Position numbers and translations under genes: made by a program. The notes beneath the pieces were generated by a model that saw only the letters and a list, made by a program, of their open reading frames with translations, made no database searches and was not told where the DNA came from. This document shows, in pieces, positions 1 through 12,070 of a DNA stretch of 64,000 bases. Where the stretch lies: assembly GCA_963556695.1 (NCBI GenBank), contig CAUWAG010000007.1, positions 124,001 through 188,000 on the forward strand, read 5' to 3'. Position 1 is the first letter of the stretch. Each line of letters opens with the position of its first letter. The DNA is from Anthostomella pinea (Eukaryota > Ascomycota > Sordariomycetes > Xylariales > Xylariaceae).

Positions 1-146
1 CCGGTGGATTAGCGCCAGTTTCATAGACGAGAAACAAACGCCACCACACATTCCTCACAATCCGCTCTCAACTCAGACGAAGCCACAGATTAGACATTGC
101 ATACTTTGGAGCAGCTTTGGGTGGTCGACCACGCAACACCGCCAAC

Positions 147-3100
147 ATGTCCTTGGTGGGCACTGGCATTCCGAGTGCGGCGCCGAATGCCGACGGCCTC
201 AGCGCACAGACTGGGGGAGTGCCAACGCATACAGGAGGTCCCACGTCGCGCCACGACGAGGTGCGCCATGACGAGATCGAAGCTACCACGTCAAAGCCGG
301 CGTCCAGGACACGCAGCACTTCGTCAACCCAGGTGAGCGCCGAGAGCATCGACAGGGCCAAGTCCCGGGGAGACTCGTCCAAAGAGGCCCAGGATGAGGA
401 AGAGATCGAGACGGCCCGGCGCGAGTCCCTCGTGCATGCGCTTGCTCGCAAGTACACATCGCAGTCGCAGGCCAACGGGGCCGCGAACCCTTTCCTCGAC
501 GCGGGAGAAGACTCGCCTCTAAACCCTCACTCGCCCAACTTCAAGGCGCGCTCTTGGGCCAAGGCCGTCGTCGCTTTGTCCGAGGCCGAAGGCCACCAAA
601 TGCGCACCACCGGTGTCTGCTTCCAGAACCTGAGCGTCCATGGATTCGGCAGCGCGACAGATTATCAGAAGGACGTCGGAAATGTCTGGCTGGAGGCGGT
701 GGGCATGGCACGCAAGCTCATGGGCACTGGCCAGAGAAAGATCGACATCTTGCGCAACTTCGACGGACTTGTCCGCAAGGGTGAGATGCTGGTCGTCCTG
801 GGCCCTCCTGGATCCGGATGCTCGACCTTCCTCAAGGCCATTGCTGGCGAGCATGCTGGTATCTACATTGAAGAAAACTCGTACTTCAACTACCAGGGCG
901 TGGACGCAAAGGAAATGCACACCAACCACCGAGGAGAGGCCATCTATACGGCCGAGGTGGACGTACACTTTCCCCAGCTGAGCGTCGGCGACACCCTGAC
1001 TTTCGCTGCACGTGCACGTGCCCCACGTTCGCTGCCCGCGGGCGTCGACAAGGCAACCTACGCCACTCATCTGCGGGATGTGACCATGGCCATGTACGGT
1101 ATCTCGCACACTGTCAACACCCGCGTGGGCAACGAGTATGTTCGTGGTGTTTCCGGAGGTGAACGCAAGCGTGTGACCATCGCCGAGGCCACCCTGAGCC
1201 AGGCGCCGCTGCAATGCTGGGATAACAGTACACGAGGACTGGACAGTGCCAATGCTGTCGAGTTCTGCAAGACCTTGAGGACGCAAACCGAGCTGTTCGG
1301 GAACACCGCCTGCGTCTCCATCTACCAGTCGCCCCAGTCCGCCTACGACGTCTTCGACAAGGCGCTCGTCCTCTACGAGGGCCGACAGATCTTCTTCGGC
1401 CGAGCCGACGAGGCGAAGCAGTACTTTATCAACCTCGGCTTCGAGTGCCCCGCGCGTCAGACGACTCCTGATTTCTTGACGTCCATGACCAGTCCCCTCG
1501 AGCGCGTCATACGCGACGGTTTCAAGGGCCGGGTTCCGCGAACGCCCGATGAGTTTGCCGCGAGGTGGAAGGAGAGCCTCGAATACCACGCACTACAGGT
1601 CGAGATCGAAGAATACAAGACGGAGCACCCGATCAACGGCCCCGATGCCGAAATGTTCCGCGCATCCAAGAGGCAGCAGCAGGCCAAGGCCCAGCGAGCC
1701 AAGTCTCCGTACACCCTGTCCTACTCGCAACAAATCAGGCTCTGCCTCTGGCGCGGCTGGCTCAGACTCAAGGGTGACCCCAGTATCACAATTGGCGCTC
1801 TCATTGGTAACTTCATCATGTCCCTCATCGTCGGCAGTGTCTTCTACAACCTGCAAGATACCACCGCGAGCTTTTTCCAACGTGGTGCTCTGATCTTCTT
1901 TGCTTGTCTCTTGAACGCCTTCGCCAGTGCCCTGGAAGTGAGTTGTACCGCCCTTCTGCTCGCCCCTCGTATGGAAGCTAACTATGACAGATCCTGACCC
2001 TGTACGCTCAACGACCTATCGTCGAAAAGCATAGCCGCTACGCTCTCTACCACCCCTCGGCCGAGGCCATCTCGTCCATGCTGTGCGATCTGCCATACAA
2101 GGTCGTGAACGCCATTATTTTCAACCTCTCGCTGTACTTCTTGACGAACCTGCGCCGCGAACCAGGTGCATTCTTCTACTACCTGCTCATCTCGTTCACC
2201 ACCGTCTTGGTCATGAGCATGTTGTTCCGCACCATTGCCTCGTTGTCCCGCACCCTCTCCCAGGCTCTGGTGCCCGCTGCAATCCTCATTCTGGATCTCG
2301 TCATCTTCACCGGTTTCGTCATCCCGATTGACTACATGCTTTCCTGGTGTCGCTGGCTGAACTACCTGGACCCCCTTGCCTTTGCCTTCGAATCCCTCAT
2401 GGTCAACGAGTTCGTCGGCCGTGAGTTCATCTGCACCGCTGCCGAGTACGTTCCGAGCCCAGCGCTGGCCCCCAAGTACGCGACTGCTGCGACGGCAAAC
2501 CGGGTGTGCACCGCGAAAGGCAGTGTGCCCGGGCAGACATATGTACAAGGGGAAGCTTACATCAATACTGCCTTCCAGTACTACGCATCGCACAAGTGGC
2601 GAAACTTTGGCATCCTTCTCGCATTCACGATCGGCTTGTTCGTCATCTACATGGTAGCTGCCGAGTATGTGTCCGGGAAAAAGTCCAAAGGTGAAGTCTT
2701 GGTCTTCCGACGTGGCTACAAACCAGCACAGTTCAAGGAGAAAAAGGGCGACATGGAAGAGGGCGAAGGCCCCAAGGTGGGACCTGTCGTCACAAACGCA
2801 AGTCGTGCCCACGCGCAGAACCGGGAAAGCGGTATGCTCCAAGAGCAGACGAGCATCTTCCACTGGAACGATATATGCTACGACATCAAGATAAAGGGCC
2901 AACCGAGACGCATTCTGGATAACATTGATGGCTGGGTCAAGCCTGGTACAATGACGGCCTTGATGGGTGTCTCTGGCGCTGGTAAGACAACACTACTCGA
3001 TGCTCTAGCCAGTCGTATCACCATGGGTGTCATCACCGGCGAGATGCTTGTCGACGGTCATGCGTGCGACAAGTCGTTCCAACGCAAGACCGGTTATGTG

Positions 3101-4906
3101 CAACAACAAGATCTGCACCTGTCCACTACCACCGTCCGCGAAGCTCTCAACTTCTCTGCTGTGCTCCGCCAACCTGCGGATGTGCCGCGCGCTGAAAAGC
3201 TTGCTTATGTGGACGAGGTGATCAAGCTGCTGGAAATGGAAGAGTACGCAGATGCCGTGGTCGGTGTTCTCGGCGAGGGTCTCAACGTCGAACAGCGCAA
3301 GCGGCTTACCATCGGTGTCGAGCTCGCTGCGAAGCCGCCTCTACTTCTTTTCGTCGACGAGCCTACCTCTGGTCTCGACTCGCAGACCTCATGGGCTATC
3401 CTTGATCTTCTGGAGAAGTTGACCAAGAGTGGTCAGGCTGTCCTCTGCACCATCCACCAGCCGTCCGCCATGTTGTTCCAACGCTTCGACCGACTCCTCT
3501 TCCTTGCCAGGGGTGGAAAGACGGTCTACTTTGGCGACATTGGAGAGAACTCCCACACGATGACCAGCTACTTTGAACGTCACGGTGCCCCTGCTTGCCC
3601 GGCCGATGCCAACCCTGCCGAATGGATGTTGAACGCCATCGGCGCCGCCCCCGGTAGCTCGACCGACGTCGATTGGTTCCAGGCCTGGCGTGACAGCCCC
3701 GAATACCGCGAGGTGCAAGCCGAACTCCAAGCGTTGAAAGACAATGCTGCCAACGTGGCACCCCCTACCCAGGACGAGCAGTCGTACCGCGAACACGCCG
3801 CACCCTTCTGGGCGCAGCTTACCGAGGTCACCCACCGCGTCTTCACGCAATACTGGCGAACCCCGTCTTACATCTACTCCAAGGCTAGTCTCTGCATCCT
3901 GGTCGCACTCTTCATCGGTTTCGTCTTCTTCAACGCGCCCAACACAATCCAGGGGCTTCAGAATCAGACCTTTGCCATCTTCAACATCTTCACCATCTTC
4001 GGTCAGCTTGTGCAGCAGACCATGCCGCATTTCGTCGTCCAGCGATCGCTCTACGAAGTGCGCGAACGCCCGTCCAAGGTCTACGGCTGGCAGGTGTTCA
4101 TGCTCTCGCAGATCATTGCCGAGATCCCGTGGAACTCGCTCATGGCCGTCTTGATGTACTTCTGCTGGTACTATCCCGTTGGACTGTACAGGAACACGTA
4201 CGAAGACGGCGCGACAACAGAACGTGGCGCCCTGGTCTTCTTGTTACTCCTCGTCTTCCTGATCTTCACCTGCACATTTACCCACATGCTCATTGCTGCT
4301 TTCGATACAGCCGATGCTGGTGCGAACGTCGCCAACATCCTGTTCACTCTCTCTCTGATCTTCTGTGGTGTACTCGCCAACCCGGACACCCTACCCCGAT
4401 TCTGGATCTTCATGTACCGAGTCAGTCCATTCACATACCTGACATCGGCCATATTATCAACGGCAGTCGCCAATACAGCCATCGAGTGTGCTCCAAACGA
4501 GCTGGTGCACTTGAATCCTCCCAATGGCACCACCTGTAAGTCGTGGCTGGATGTGCAAATTGCGGCCGGGGGCTACCTCGCAGATGGAACCGGTGACCTA
4601 ACGTCGGATTGCGTCTTCTGCCCCTACGACTCGACAAACCAGTACTTGGTCCAAGCCAACGCGGTCTATGGTGAGCCATCCTTATTACCCCTCCTTTCCC
4701 TATCTTGACATTTGACTAACAATTTGCCTACAGCGGACAGATGGCGCAACTTCGGAATCGTGTGGGCGTACGTTATCTTCAATATCTTCGGTGCCCTCTT
4801 CCTGTACTGGCTCACGCGTGTACCGAAGGGCAAGAAGGATAAGATGACGAAGGAGAAGACAACGACGACAACGGAGGAGAAGTCGGAAAAGAAGACGATG
4901 GTGTAG
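147..4906 (+). CDS. PDR-type ABC drug-efflux transporter (ABC-G, full size)
   Basis: Plasma-membrane pump predicted to export drugs and other hydrophobic toxicants using ATP. Exons 147-1937, 1991-4670 and 4734-4906 give 1547 aa; introns are 53 and 63 bases and both joins restore frame. The ATG at 147 is the first in frame and has a good context (GCCAACATG). The layout is (NBD-TMD)x2. NBD1 has the fungal-type Walker A GPPGSGCS (about residue 219), signature VSGGERKR (about 335) and a deviant Walker B ending in [13 protein letters not shown]2 has a canonical Walker [10 protein letters not shown] (about 922), signature-like [10 protein letters not shown] (about 1028) and Walker [15 protein letters not shown] (about 1049). 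This asymmetry of ATP sites is the rule for CDR1/PDR5-type pumps, and the length is typical. The tail is Lys/Thr/Glu-rich. The family is certain; the substrate cannot be read from sequence. Only 146 bases of upstream sequence are in the window. Confidence 0.95.
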
Positions 4907-5464
4907 ACGGCGGAAGCATGGTAGAACACCTGCTGAGATGACTTTCCAAATCCGTTTATTTTGCATGGCCCCATCATCGATCAGCGAGGGGCCTAGATGA
5001 TCACAGGTTCATGACGAATGTTGAACCTGTCTCGTGTCCGGCCACCGCCGACGAGTTTTTATTATTATCTCTCTCTCTGCATCCACGGCGTCTGGATAGA
5101 CTCTTGTACCAAACCTAAACCAGTAAAATTAATAGAATAGAACGCCCATAGATGGCGCTGGCCTATCTATTTCGAAGCGAATCTTTCGCGATTTGGGCAC
5201 TCTTAATCTAATCCGATTGCCCATACAAGAGTCTCATGAGGGTAAGTTACAGGGTGCATTGGTTATTTGGTCTCGAGCCTTGGACACGGAACTTCTCTCC
5301 CAGGCTACAAGCCCTCGAGGCAGCACCACCACGAACCAAAGCTGGCGATCCCCTTCTGGCAACCAAACACCTAACACCCAACGAAGTAGATGTAGCCTTG
5401 CGTTTTTACTTGTTGCCCCCACCGTGTGTCTCGTGAACCTCCGTGACAGGCTGGATGGCGCGTT

Positions 5465-5489
5465 TACCATACCATACCATACCATACCA
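5465..5489. repeat. (TACCA)5 microsatellite
   Basis: Five perfect copies of TACCA in an intergenic region. Confidence 0.9.
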
Positions 5490-6466
5490 GTAAGCTGAAT
5501 TACACGGGTCCTGCCTATGGTAAGGAGGTTATGCGCTAGACACCGCGAATTGGAGATTTAGTGAGCATTTACTTGGCCTGGCGTCTTTGATTCGGTTCTT
5601 ATCTCCATCTGCTTTGAGGGGGTGACAGACATTGTTGACATGTTACTCGTAGATGAGGCAGGTAAGAACACGGGAAGTAACCACCACTCTAAGGTGTTGT
5701 TGGATACAGAGCTGAATACATCAAGCCCGCTCGCATACAGCTGAGAGCTAGCTGTCTGGGTGCGGTGCGGTGCAGCCTTGAGCGTCGCGAGCCTGCCTGC
5801 GGGCGTGCATGGTAGGGCTGCTACATTCGACGGGGTGGCGTTCATTGAGGCGGTTTTATGAACCACCTCAGTCCTCTATCCCAGGCGAGGCTACTTATTA
5901 CTAATAAGCTGACGGGCACATATGTAGTCTCAGGTCTCCCCTCTGATATATGCGCTGTCTCATGGATTCCTTTGGAGGGACTTTGTTCTTCAGCTGAGGT
6001 ATACCGTATCATGTTGTACTATGGTGGCTTGGTGTGCTGAGCATAATGCGGCGGTGATTGCACGTGGTGTCGGGAGTTGAAACGTTACAGCGGGAGTGAA
6101 AACCTGCGGCGAGCTGTATCGGCAATCAGCGTTGGCTGTTGGCTTGGCCTGCATATCCAGGTCTCGTATGGGTCTATCGGTGATTGTGGCGAGCCGGAAT
6201 CCGAGTTGAACCGCGGCCCCGGAGAGTGGCACCACAGCAATAGAGGAGGCTCGCTGCGACGGTGAAGTCGAGGTGGTCTTTTATCCACCTGTCGTCTTTG
6301 CCGTCAGTAGGTCTGGCGTGCTGAGGATCTCGATTGGTGATGGCTGACGACGACGATCACGTCGGTGAAGATGATGATGTTGATGTTGTTGCTGTCATCA
6401 ATGCATCAGCTCGTATTCCGACCCCAACGCGTACCTTATATTTCGGGTGTCTCACACCCCCAACCT

Positions 6467-6487
6467 GGGAGGGTGGAGGGTGGAGGG
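6467..6487 (+). other. Predicted G-quadruplex motif / tandem GGAGGGT
   Basis: Four GGG runs separated by loops of 1, 4 and 4 bases, within three copies of GGAGGGT. This meets the usual G3+N1-7 quadruplex rule. It lies about 320 bases beyond the stop codon of the minus-strand gene at 6806. Confidence 0.5.
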
Positions 6488-6805
6488 TGGTCATGCGACC
6501 AGAAGTAGATTGATGGCACCACATTCCCACAAGTGAAGCGACGCCGGCGCGTCCTCCGGTAAAGAATCAATGTCTTGTTTCATTGGTATCGTCATGGCTC
6601 ATGCTGAACTATGGTAAAATGCTATGCGGCTACTTCTTTCAGGTAGGTATCTCGAAAATTCCAATCGCAGAAATCAAAATCAAATGACCGCCCGTCCAAT
6701 CGACCGACCACCGCTCATGTATGTACTGTGTCTGATTCGATGGGACCGAGGATATCATGTCTCACAACATCGCCTGCGCAGTTCGTCCCGCGCCCGTCTG
6801 CCGCC

Positions 6806-7631
6806 CTACAGTTGCAACCGGCCAACGGGGTGGTCCCGCTCGTAGAGGTCCTGCATGGTAAGCTGGACGCCAATGACCTTGGCCTCGAAGAACTGGAACA
6901 TCTGGAAGAAGGCCGTGACGAATTGGCATGACCTATCCGATGAAGACTCACGTTAGCAGTTGTCCGTTTCGCCGTATTTCCAAGTACAGTAATGGAGTTG
7001 GAGGAGTGAATGCGACGTACACGAGAGACGCGATCAGGCCTATCGTCGGCGACCAGAGCCCAACGTATCTAGATCCCCACCACGGGTACATGATGTGCGC
7101 CGAGTATATGAGCAAGGCAAGCGTCGGGATCGTGAGGATGAGGTCGATGATGGTGAACTGGATGCGCTTCATGCGCCTCCGCCGCTCGCCCTCGTCCTCG
7201 TCCGGCCCGCCAAACGACACGATAGTCCGGCCATTGATCACAATGGTGACGGGAGGCAGACCCGCCGTCCGCCGCGACGAGGGCCAGTATGCGTAGCCCA
7301 GGATGCTGCCGAAGCCGTGCAGCAGGTTCCAGAAGAACAGCACCCAGCAGAGCACGAACAGCACCTTGTGCTCCCACGGCCACCAGCCGGCGTCGATGGC
7401 GGTGTGTATGCGGATGACGGTGGCGAAGCCGAGCAGCGCGTTGACGAGCCGCGGTATCGCTATCAGCGGCACGTCGAACCGCGTGACCTTTTCGCTCGTC
7501 TTGCTCTCGCACTTTTCGCATGGTATTGTGTGATGTGACTGCTGCTTCTCCATGGCTAATTGGTGTTCTGACGAGGGGCGCGCGCTTTGGGTCGGTGGGC
7601 TGCGACTCCGCGACGATGCGGTCGCTGACAT
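6806..7631 (-). CDS. Four-helix membrane protein, function unknown
   Basis: Two exons, 7631-7021 and 6932-6806, give 245 aa. The 88-base intron has donor GTACGT, branch GCTAAC and acceptor GGATAG. Reading through it would instead stop soon after NGQLLT. The spliced second exon reads smoothly (VTAFFQMFQFFEAK...). The N-terminal 55 residues are Ser/Gln-rich with a CEKCESK (CxxC) motif. Four hydrophobic segments follow, at roughly 57-80, 88-113, 153-176 and 183-205, and a basic GERRRRMKR loop lies between the second and third. The organisation resembles MARVEL-like or other small fungal 4TM proteins, but I recognise no specific family. Start ATG at 7631. Confidence is good for the gene and low for any function. 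Confidence 0.75.
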
Positions 7632-10385
7632 GGTGGACGACGCGCTGTGATGCGAGCTTGGTCCTTATGCCCTTCGCCCTTTTCCCTATATGTCTTTCTG
7701 CCTTGGGATATTCCTCCTATTCTCCCTTCTCTTGGTTCTTGGTTCCTGGCGAGATATGTCGTGGTTTTGAGTTTGAGCGCACTCTTACAATTGGTCTAAT
7801 AGCGGGTGGTGCTGGTGGTTTTTTTAGACGACGGGATGGTGAGCGACGGCGGATGGGACGGGACTGTCTTAGTTTTAGTGTGTCACTCTAGAACAATTCC
7901 ATCTCAGGTCGTATCTGCGGAGACGAAAGTGGAAGACATCAGAGACTAGTAGAGAATAGAGACCGGGAACTACCTGGAGAGAAAGGGGGTCGTGGACCGT
8001 GGCACGCGCGTGGGCAGCAGGGCTCTTTTCAGTAAATTACACAGTACAGTCTGATGATTGGTATCGTGCTGTGCCGCTCCGACCCGACTCATCACTGCAT
8101 CCAGCACTGAATATGTGTCCGTCACAGACAACCTGCAGGCTGCAGTATAGGTACAGTCATGCGGCTCGTCCAGCATCTTAAAAAAGCAGCAGTATGACGT
8201 CCCCTGTCTATCGTCCTCCTCCTCTTTTGCCTCTTCCAGTCTTCCTCGCGTGGACTGCTGCTGACCTGTGGCCTGCAGGCTGTAGCTGCGGCCGGGGGCT
8301 GCTTGCCCGTGAGGATCATCGGCCCATTTAGCATGCAGGCGGGCGTTGTCTTGAGGGCTATGTTCTCTTTTCGAGAGACTCTCAGCAGCCCCTGCTCTGC
8401 CAAGTCACACCAGCCCCCCGAACGGCAGGTCGACTGGTAGTACTCTACAAGCTGCATGGCACAGCAGATCTCTCCGGCTCTTTTCTTCCATTACATGACG
8501 GCATGTGACAGGCAGCACTGGGAGTCCAGAGGCAGAGGCAGAGGCAGAAGCAGCAGCAGAAGCATCGTGATTCCTGAGTTGTGGACATGGCTTGGCAGCT
8601 CATCCGATGCACCCGGCGGCGGTGGAGGTTCTCATACCGAAAAGAGGATCGTGAGGCTGACAAGACACCAATCATTCCACCCTGTTCCCTTATGCGTTAT
8701 CGCCCCGGAGTCACCCCTTGAAAACGGAAATCGACATCCGCGTCGTCCCCACGCCGAGTTGCCCGTCCTTCCACGCTTCCAGCCATCAATATCTGTGCCC
8801 CTCTCCGACAGATGACCGTCGACCAACTGGCAACGAGTCAACGAGCAACGACCATTCTCGCGGGCCGTGAGATCAGGTGTCATTGCTACGTCACTGCCCT
8901 ATCCGTGACCGCAAGGTATAATAAGCCACGAGAGGATCGCAGCAGGTCGTCTGCTTCGCCCCCAAACCCAGGTGAGGCCAGGTAGATCTCGAAGAATCTA
9001 CGAGAAGCACGCAGATAGGAGCAGCCTTCCACAGTGATAAGGCATACTACCCCTCATCGACCCCATGGGGCTGCAGGTCATCCTCGTCTATTTTCGTAGG
9101 GGCATGTGGTGTGTCTGCTTTGCCACACTCCCCTCCTCAGCCCTGCGATCCTCCGCGTTTGCCTCGTTTCAAGACTGAGCCAGTCCTAAGACCGCTCGAG
9201 TCGAGGTAGGATTTGGAAATAAGCCGTCGTCCATCCCCTCTCTCTCCGCGCTGTTGCTGCTTGTTGACCTGTCATTGAGGGAAACTTGCCTCTAGTCGAC
9301 AAGTGTTGTTAAGACTCCCCCAGACACTCACGCCACCAGGCTGCATTCCAAAAGGCGCATACCGACAGGGGCTTCTCATGCAGAAAGCCCGAAGTTCGAG
9401 GGAGCGTCATCCTGAACCGTCACCGAAGCCACCACAGGTAGGTGCTTCCTGATCGGCTTTACCGAACATCAGGTTGCATGTGCAGTGCACCCGAAGATAT
9501 AGAACTTGCATACCGCAACCCTTTGCACATGGCGGCGCCACGCGGGGATCATCGCAGTGAGCCGATATGTCCGTTCCCCCAAGTGGTCAAGTGCTGGAGT
9601 GGCGACGATACGAGTGCTCCGGGCGGTAGCTTTCGATGCTGCATCTCGAATCATGCCATTTGCATCCAGCGAGAACTGGAACGCGAAAGGGTTGAAAGGA
9701 TTATCGTGCTCGCGTGGACGAGCCATAGTCACAATGGCTCTGCGGCAGCCAAGGTCACCCAGGACGACCTGACTGCCATGGGGAGGCGCTCAACGCGGAC
9801 AGATGCTGCATATATCAATGTGACAATACAGATTCTCGGGATATGGCGGTTTTGTAGGCACATTGTTCGTCAACTGGCCGACACGATGAGAGGCCGAGGC
9901 GGCTGGCACTCATCTGTCCTACCTACCCAGTGATTATGTTCGGTCAGCCCGGTGTTTAATCGTCATATCGGCAAAGAGAGACTGTCAGAGCGATGTCGCA
10001 GTACACTCACCTTGATTCAGGCTGTTTTCTGGTCTCAGCCGAAGGGTATTTCCATGTCAGATAAGATCATTGAAGTCCCCGAGTACTAAAACTAGACTTC
10101 AAAGGAGTTCGGACTGGCGTCGGGGCCGTCCCGCCCCTTTCAATTTGTAATCACTTCGTGCCTTGCGCTGCGCAGTTTATGAGCTCGGGTCCGAACTTCG
10201 AAGGCCACTAGCAACCTCAGCTCCGACGCCGAAGTTGAAATGTAACAAGACCGAACATCTGGCGACATAAATAGCTGAGTGCTCGTCAGGTTCAGATAAG
10301 GAATCATCTGGATTGTCTCGACTGCACAGTAACTCCTCTCTCGAACACATCGTCCCCGCCAACATCGACCAAACCTACACGCAAA
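7632..10385. other. Intergenic region, divergent promoters
   Basis: A 2.75 kb gap between divergently transcribed genes. No open frame has convincing protein character. A short GGCAGA/GCA repeat lies at 8528-8566. A CATAAATA box precedes the reductase gene. Confidence 0.5.
10266..10273 (+). promoter_or_regulatory. TATA-like box of the reductase gene
   Basis: CATAAATA, 113 bases upstream of the ATG at 10386, in otherwise mixed sequence. The spacing fits a fungal core promoter with a short leader. Confidence 0.35.
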
Positions 10386-11309
10386 ATGCACGCTGCACAA
10401 GTTCAGTCCTGGTCCGAAGGCCCGCGCTACACCGCCGTGGACAGTCCTCCGGCGCCATCAGACGACCAGATCCAGCTCCGCGTCTTGGCAGCCGGCGCCC
10501 ACCGAGTCGTCCGGTCTCGAGCAGCAGGCAAGCATTACTCGGCCCGCGCACTCCCCCACAGAGTCGGCATAGACTGTGTCGGCCAAGACGAGGCGACCGG
10601 CAAGCTGTACTACTACTTCAACCTCCACCTCGGCACATTCGCCGAATACATCAACGTCGACAGGAATGTCGTCTACGAACTGCCGGACGGGACCGACCCG
10701 GCGTCGTTCGCCGCCAGCGTCAACCCGGCCTTCAGCAGCTGGATGGCCATCACGCAGCGCACCTTCAATCTCCCAAAGGACTACACCGTCCTGATCGTCG
10801 GTGCAACGAGCGCAAGCGGCTTGCTAGCGGCCCAGGTTGCGAGGGACCTCGGCGCCGGCAAAGTCATCGGCGTGGCCCGAAACGCCGCCGCGCTGGACAG
10901 AGTCGCCGGCCTCGACGAGCAGATCGTGCTCAAGGATCCTGTCACCGACACCGACTTCTCCCAGGTCGACTGCGACGTCATCCTGGACTACGTCTACGGC
11001 GACGTCACCACGCACATCCTTTCGTCGCCGAAGGTCAAGAAGCCGGTCCAGTACGTCCAGATCGGCAGTCTGGCGCAGCAGACGGCGACCCTGCCGTCGC
11101 ATATATTCAGATCCTACGACCTGACGATGAGGGGTGCCGGACCGGGCGCGTGGAGCTTGAAGGCGTTGGCGCAGGAGATGAAGACCATGGTGCCGAAGAT
11201 GGCGGGCTGGAAGTTGCTCGAGGCGCATAGTGTGCCCCTGAAGGATATCGAGACGGCGTGGAATGATACGTCGTTGGCAGCCAAGGGCAGGGTGGTCTTT
11301 GTTCCCTGA
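10386..11309 (+). CDS. Zinc-independent MDR-family quinone/enoyl reductase
   Basis: Intronless, 307 aa, start context GCAAAATGC. A GroES-like N-terminal fold (about 1-120) is followed by a Rossmann NAD(P)-binding half, with VLIVGATSASGLLAAQVARD near 137-156 and VIGVARN after it. The catalytic and structural zinc cysteines of classical alcohol dehydrogenases are absent. This places it with the quinone-oxidoreductase side of the medium-chain dehydrogenase/reductase superfamily, which are usually NADPH-dependent and cytosolic. The last residues (AAKGRVVFVP) match the family's typical GK(v/i)V ending. It stands alone, with no biosynthetic neighbours that would point to a substrate. Several short-chain ketone, enone or quinone substrates are possible. 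Confidence 0.88.
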   Translation: MHAAQVQSWSEGPRYTAVDSPPAPSDDQIQLRVLAAGAHRVVRSRAAGKHYSARALPHRVGIDCVGQDEATGKLYYYFNLHLGTFAEYINVDRNVVYELPDGTDPASFAASVNPAFSSWMAITQRTFNLPKDYTVLIVGATSASGLLAAQVARDLGAGKVIGVARNAAALDRVAGLDEQIVLKDPVTDTDFSQVDCDVILDYVYGDVTTHILSSPKVKKPVQYVQIGSLAQQTATLPSHIFRSYDLTMRGAGPGAWSLKALAQEMKTMVPKMAGWKLLEAHSVPLKDIETAWNDTSLAAKGRVVFVP

Positions 11310-12070
11310 ACAATGTCGAGGAGGGTGTGGTGTATGACTGATGGGATTTAGCGGTCACGAGTAGCTATGATATACAATACTTTTACTATGGGATCCAGTC
11401 CTGGCTTCAGCTTTGACGTGAGCTCTGCGAGATATGCCAAGATAAGAAAAGACCCTGAGACCCCTATGTGCCCCACGCGAGCATTCGGGATGTCATCATA
11501 TCATGATCCATCCATGACGCACTGCCAATGGCCAAGAGAGGCACGGCACGGCAAGGCAAGCCGATGGGCGATCCACGGTCCAAGGGTCCAATCCTTCTTC
11601 TGGCATGCAAGCTGTTCCTTTGCGCCCTGGCTGTGACGTCGGTATTCGTGGGGGGATTCTGTGCGCTTGGTTCTCTGCCTAGGAGCGTTATAAAGGAGGG
11701 AGATCAGCCTCGTATTGACGGGCAATGTTTTGCATTTCTATAAGCTTAGCGCTTTGCGTGGGATGTGATGGATTGAAGTATCTATCATTACGTACCTTTG
11801 TTCGTAATTGCTGGATGTCACGTCTATATGGGATAGAGTTCCCGGATAATTGGCAAGATGAGGATGGGCATGGAAGAGTGTCGATTCACATTCATACCTG
11901 TCGCATAACCAGTTGTAAGGCCTTCATCATCTACGATACGCACTCTACGTGCAGTCTTGCAGCGAACATTGTTCTACACAAATGAATATCCAATCGATCT
12001 CATATTAATCGTGCCGAGTATGTCGTTATATATATACATATACGCAAAACTAAAGCAGCCCAGCAGTGAC
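11310..12070. other. Intergenic region, convergent 3' ends
   Basis: Between the 3' ends of the reductase and the glycanase. AT-richer toward 12,000 (TATATATACATATA). Nothing else seen. Confidence 0.6.

Larger units (their letters stand above)
4907..6805. other. Intergenic region, convergent 3' ends
   Basis: Lies between the 3' ends of the ABC transporter and the membrane-protein gene. I see no gene. It holds a pentanucleotide microsatellite (5465-5489), a G-run motif (6467-6487) and a GATGATGTTGATGTTG stretch near 6370. Confidence 0.6.

Noticed and set aside
519..1589. Long minus-strand open frame opposite the ABC transporter
   Set aside because: It mirrors the codon bias of the transporter exon and has no family character of its own.
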